A stretch of DNA of 8,163 nt, taken from the NCBI GenBank assembly GCA_013375355.1, contig JABXJV010000444.1:1-8163 (forward strand), in the 5' to 3' direction. How positions within the stretch are numbered: the first letter of the stretch is position 1; every line of letters starts with the position of its first letter. The translations under genes and the position numbers were made by a program. This document shows, piece after piece, positions 5,374-8,163 of the stretch. The notes under the pieces were generated by a model that was not told where the DNA came from, ran no database searches, and was given only the letters and a program-made list of their open reading frames with translations. The DNA is from Candidatus Helarchaeota archaeon (lineage in GTDB: Archaea; Asgardarchaeota; Lokiarchaeia; Helarchaeales; JABXJV01).

Positions 5374-8111
5374 TGAAGAAAAAGATTAAAATTTTGATAA
5401 TTTTTACAATCCTTCTGCTCTTTTTTCTCTTTTTATGGCAGGGGATAGATAAGGTAAAGGTAAGTGAAAGGGCAAAGAATCTTCTCTTGGAGGAGATCAA
5501 GCAAAAACTAAATGGATATTGTGATATCAACAGTTTAAAAGTGTATTTCAATAAGATTTTGTTGAATGGAATCGTAGTTTACCCCGAAAATGAAAATTTT
5601 TCAATATACGTTGATGAAGTAAAGCTTCGATACAATCTTATAAACCTTTTCAAGAATAATTTCAGCCTTAATTCTCTCCCTGAAGAATTAACAATCATTC
5701 ATCCTTATATATCAATAAATATTCCGCACTCTGATAAAAAAGTTCAGAATAAAAAATCTGAAAAGGATTTAATCCTTTCGTCTTTTTTGGAAAAGTTTGA
5801 AGAGATTAGAAAAGATATTGGTTTTTTAAAGAGAATAAACATTTCACATGGGAAAGCGGAGGTTTATAACATTAAGGAGCAACAATCGAAGATTGCTTCT
5901 GATGTAGATGGATGGATTGACCTGAGCCGAAAGGATTTTGTGGAATTCAAATTTGACGGCTGTGCTTTTAACGCGAATGAGAAAAATTTCAGGTTGACAG
6001 GGAAAAAAATTGTAGATGAAGATAAGTTTATTGGCAGGCTGAGATTGAAAAATTATAAATTATATGAAAAGAATCCCATTTCAGTCAACAAATATTTTCA
6101 ATTTAGTAACGGGACAGCAAATGGTGATTTATATTTTGAGTTTGACTCAAACACAAAAAAATTGGAAGATGTTGTTATCAGCGGAAATTTTATAATTCAA
6201 GATGGCGACTTAGTGGTGCTCAATGAAAATATAAAATGTAGTAATATATTCTTGAAGGGAAATTTCAAAAACAGCGATTTTATCATTAATGAATTCAGGC
6301 AAATGTATAATGGTTCTGAGGTGAGATGTTCTGGCAGAATAAGAAACATTTTCAATCCTAAATTAAATTTGAAAATTACAGCGAAAGGTATCAACATTGA
6401 TAAATTGAGAAGTGATATTCTTCCTAATTTGAAAGAAAAATATCAAGGGCAGTTGATTTTAAATATTGAAGTAAATGGAGATATTCACAACCCGAGATTT
6501 GCGGGGAAATTGGATGTAGATAATTTTTCAATCAACGGGAAAAACATCGGTGATGTAAAAACAAAAATAAGTTATAGTAAAAATGATTTAAAGATAAGGG
6601 ATTTTGTTCTCGAGAGCGGGCTTGGAACTGTTAATATATATGGTGATTTAGGGCTGCGTGGAGATAAAAATGTCGATATTATTGTTAATGCAAAACAGGA
6701 TTTTACCCAGTTATCCGAAAAGTTTCCATTATTGAAATTTAAAAACAATGAGGGCATTCTTGATGCTGGTTTCTCAGGGAATTTGAAGGACATAAGTGGG
6801 ATATTTAAAATTAATTTCAATAGTGGTGATTCCAGTTCTATAGCAGGAGATATTAATATAAAAGATAAGAGATTAGAATTTAATGGGCGCTCATTTTCTC
6901 AAGGGATGGAGTTTAAAGGTTCGGTCGATTTGGAAAGCAAAAACTGGAAGTTAACTTCATTAACAAACCCTTTTGGGATTATAAATGAAATTGTATATAT
7001 TCCGTTTTTCAGTGAAATTGGGAAGAACGTCGAGTTTGAATTCAGAGCAGAAAAATCAGAGGATAATTATACTTTGTGGGGAAGGGGATGTGAAAAGGGT
7101 AAAACAAAAGAGAAGAATATAACGGTGGATTTGAATGGATTTTCAAAAAGAGAAAATGGAAAGAGGTTTATTTATTCACAGGTTTTGTATTATCCTAATC
7201 CAAAAGAGCAGTTTGTATTCTCTTTGGATATAGTTAAAGAGAAAGATAAATTTATTTTTAATAAATTTGACATACCTGGAATTTTTGATTTAAATGGAAA
7301 TATTGATATTTTTAAATCTAACAATATAGACGCAGAACTTGTAATAAGAACCGGCGTTTCAGAGCTTGAGAAATTTTTCAACAGAAATTTCGGTTCCTTG
7401 AGAAGAGGGAAAATTAATGGGTTGATAAAATTCAAAGGGGCTCTTTCACATCCTAACATCTCTGGAAAGATTGAAATGATAAATGCAGATATAGGAGGTA
7501 TTTCTGGATTTGAAGGTTTGGTTGATTTTCAGTCGGAGGATGGGAATAATTTTATGGTAAATAAGGTAATTGTAAGTAATGATGATAAAAATCTTATAGC
7601 AGGATGGGGGAAAGTTGATTTTAAAGAAGACAATATGTATTTCACTATAAAGGGTGACAGCCTCGATTGTGAGATGATTTTGAATGCTGTTAATTATAGA
7701 GGGGGACTTATTTCGGGATTTATAAATACGAATCTTGAATTAATAGGGAAATTGCACAATCCTAAAATTTTTGGCTCAATTAACTTAAAGAACGGAAAAA
7801 TTTATGGTCATAGTTTCACCAATTTATATGTAAGTCTCGGCAACCCCGAAAAAATTAATGGAACAGAACAAAAGAATAATGGTTATTACAATTCAAGCCT
7901 TGCTATCAGGAAATTTTATTTGGAGAGAGGGGATAAAATTGTCCTTACGGGAGAGGGTTATCTTCCTTTTAACAGGAACGATGATGTTGACTCCTTGTGG
8001 AAGGAAAGGGGGATATTTTATCATTTTTACCTGAATTTAAAGGATTTTTCCTTGAGGGCGGTGGGATTAGTTCGTTTGATGTTCGTATTGTCGGGAACTT
8101 CGATAACTTAA
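5373..8111 (+). CDS. TamB/AsmA-like envelope protein, frameshifted near its apparent end
   Basis: The 912-residue product has a basic start and one hydrophobic segment (about 5-22), then a long beta-rich periplasmic region. TamB/AsmA-family proteins form grooved beta bridges linked to phospholipid transport or outer-membrane protein assembly. Family features: an N-terminal AsmA-like part with the hydrophobic/Pro pattern IIHPYISINIP (108-118), and three copies of a motif G-x-hx-(H)NP-x-h-x-G-x-h-x-h, often followed by NG-x-I, at about 367-401, 687-719 and 790-822. The last 20 or so residues (from about Ser893) lose this pattern, while the -1 frame restores it from 8042 onward (listed separately). 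The stop at 8109-8111 is therefore probably not the natural end. The protein would be longer and continue beyond the window, where the conserved TamB C-terminal domain would be expected. The start is limited by an in-frame stop at 5340. No ribosome-binding site is visible. Confidence 0.85.
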   Translation: MKKKIKILIIFTILLLFFLFLWQGIDKVKVSERAKNLLLEEIKQKLNGYCDINSLKVYFNKILLNGIVVYPENENFSIYVDEVKLRYNLINLFKNNFSLNSLPEELTIIHPYISINIPHSDKKVQNKKSEKDLILSSFLEKFEEIRKDIGFLKRINISHGKAEVYNIKEQQSKIASDVDGWIDLSRKDFVEFKFDGCAFNANEKNFRLTGKKIVDEDKFIGRLRLKNYKLYEKNPISVNKYFQFSNGTANGDLYFEFDSNTKKLEDVVISGNFIIQDGDLVVLNENIKCSNIFLKGNFKNSDFIINEFRQMYNGSEVRCSGRIRNIFNPKLNLKITAKGINIDKLRSDILPNLKEKYQGQLILNIEVNGDIHNPRFAGKLDVDNFSINGKNIGDVKTKISYSKNDLKIRDFVLESGLGTVNIYGDLGLRGDKNVDIIVNAKQDFTQLSEKFPLLKFKNNEGILDAGFSGNLKDISGIFKINFNSGDSSSIAGDINIKDKRLEFNGRSFSQGMEFKGSVDLESKNWKLTSLTNPFGIINEIVYIPFFSEIGKNVEFEFRAEKSEDNYTLWGRGCEKGKTKEKNITVDLNGFSKRENGKRFIYSQVLYYPNPKEQFVFSLDIVKEKDKFIFNKFDIPGIFDLNGNIDIFKSNNIDAELVIRTGVSELEKFFNRNFGSLRRGKINGLIKFKGALSHPNISGKIEMINADIGGISGFEGLVDFQSEDGNNFMVNKVIVSNDDKNLIAGWGKVDFKEDNMYFTIKGDSLDCEMILNAVNYRGGLISGFINTNLELIGKLHNPKIFGSINLKNGKIYGHSFTNLYVSLGNPEKINGTEQKNNGYYNSSLAIRKFYLERGDKIVLTGEGYLPFNRNDDVDSLWKERGIFYHFYLNLKDFSLRAVGLVRLMFVLSGTSIT

Positions 8112-8163
8112 CAGCAGGCAGTGGGAACATAAAAATCTCTGACGGATATCTCAAATTTTCATC
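8042..8163 (+). pseudogene. Out-of-frame continuation of the tamB-like gene (partial)
   Basis: In the -1 frame relative to the upstream ORF, 40 codons stay open to the window edge. They read GFFLEGGGISSFDVRIVGNF and continue DNLTAGSGNIKISDGYLKFS. The segment VGNFDNLTAGSGNIKISDGY repeats the motif seen upstream at 790-810 (IGKLHNPKIFGSINLKNGKI). It is therefore coding sequence of the same protein rather than a new gene, and no start codon with a ribosome-binding site precedes it. This frame is closed upstream by a TGA at 7988-7990, so the shift must lie between 7991 and 8108, most probably at 8036-8051. One extra T in the T5 run at 8045-8049 would join the two parts as ...NLKDFFLEGGG.... The 3' end is cut by the window. 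Confidence 0.8.

Noticed and set aside
7969..8154. Minus-strand ORF opposite the end of the tamB-like gene
   Set aside because: Both plus-strand frames of the tamB-like protein explain this DNA. The minus frame has no ribosome-binding site or family features.

Overview
The window is an AT-rich stretch of bacterial chromosome carrying five genes: one on the minus strand at the left edge, then four on the plus strand. The products suggest a diderm (outer-membrane) bacterium. They are a membrane-anchored lytic transglycosylase, a TPR lipoprotein with an LSC lipobox, undecaprenyl diphosphate synthase, and a large TamB/AsmA-like protein of the kind that spans the periplasm. Low GC, isolated house-keeping genes separated by long AT-rich gaps, and palindromic intergenic repeats are reminiscent of uncultivated lineages such as WOR-3 or Cloacimonas-type bacteria. 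That placement is a weak guess, because no marker gene is present.

Layout. Bases 1-193 hold no convincing gene but contain a double palindromic repeat at 87-164. The transglycosylase gene (194-1120, minus) is divergent from mtnA (1518-2552, plus) across a 397-bp, very AT-rich gap with promoter-like sequences pointing both ways. mtnA (methylthioribose-1-phosphate isomerase) is followed after 72 bp by a gene for a 365-residue TPR lipoprotein (2625-3722). A good intrinsic terminator at 3887-3918 closes that unit. uppS (4201-4995) stands alone with a consensus promoter. A tamB-like gene begins at 5373 and runs to the window edge.

Two observations stand out. First, uppS lies between two direct copies (3974-4105 and 5195-5328, about 90% identical) of a roughly 133-bp element. 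The element has short terminal inverted repeats, an invariant AT-rich core and a GC-rich foldback, and resembles a MITE or REP element. Second, the tamB-like reading frame ends at 8111, but the -1 frame from about 8042 to the end encodes an obvious continuation of the same repeat protein. The gene is therefore interrupted by a frameshift near 8036-8051, at a T5 run next to a T TTA AAG heptamer. This could be a sequencing error, a real mutation or programmed slippage.

Functionally, four of the five genes concern the cell envelope: peptidoglycan remodelling, lipid carrier synthesis, a lipoprotein, and a probable lipid-transport bridge. mtnA is the metabolic exception and has no methionine-salvage partners in view. 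I did not find a convincing new multi-gene system. The unexplained material is the repeat elements, the frameshift, and some divergent UppS motifs.
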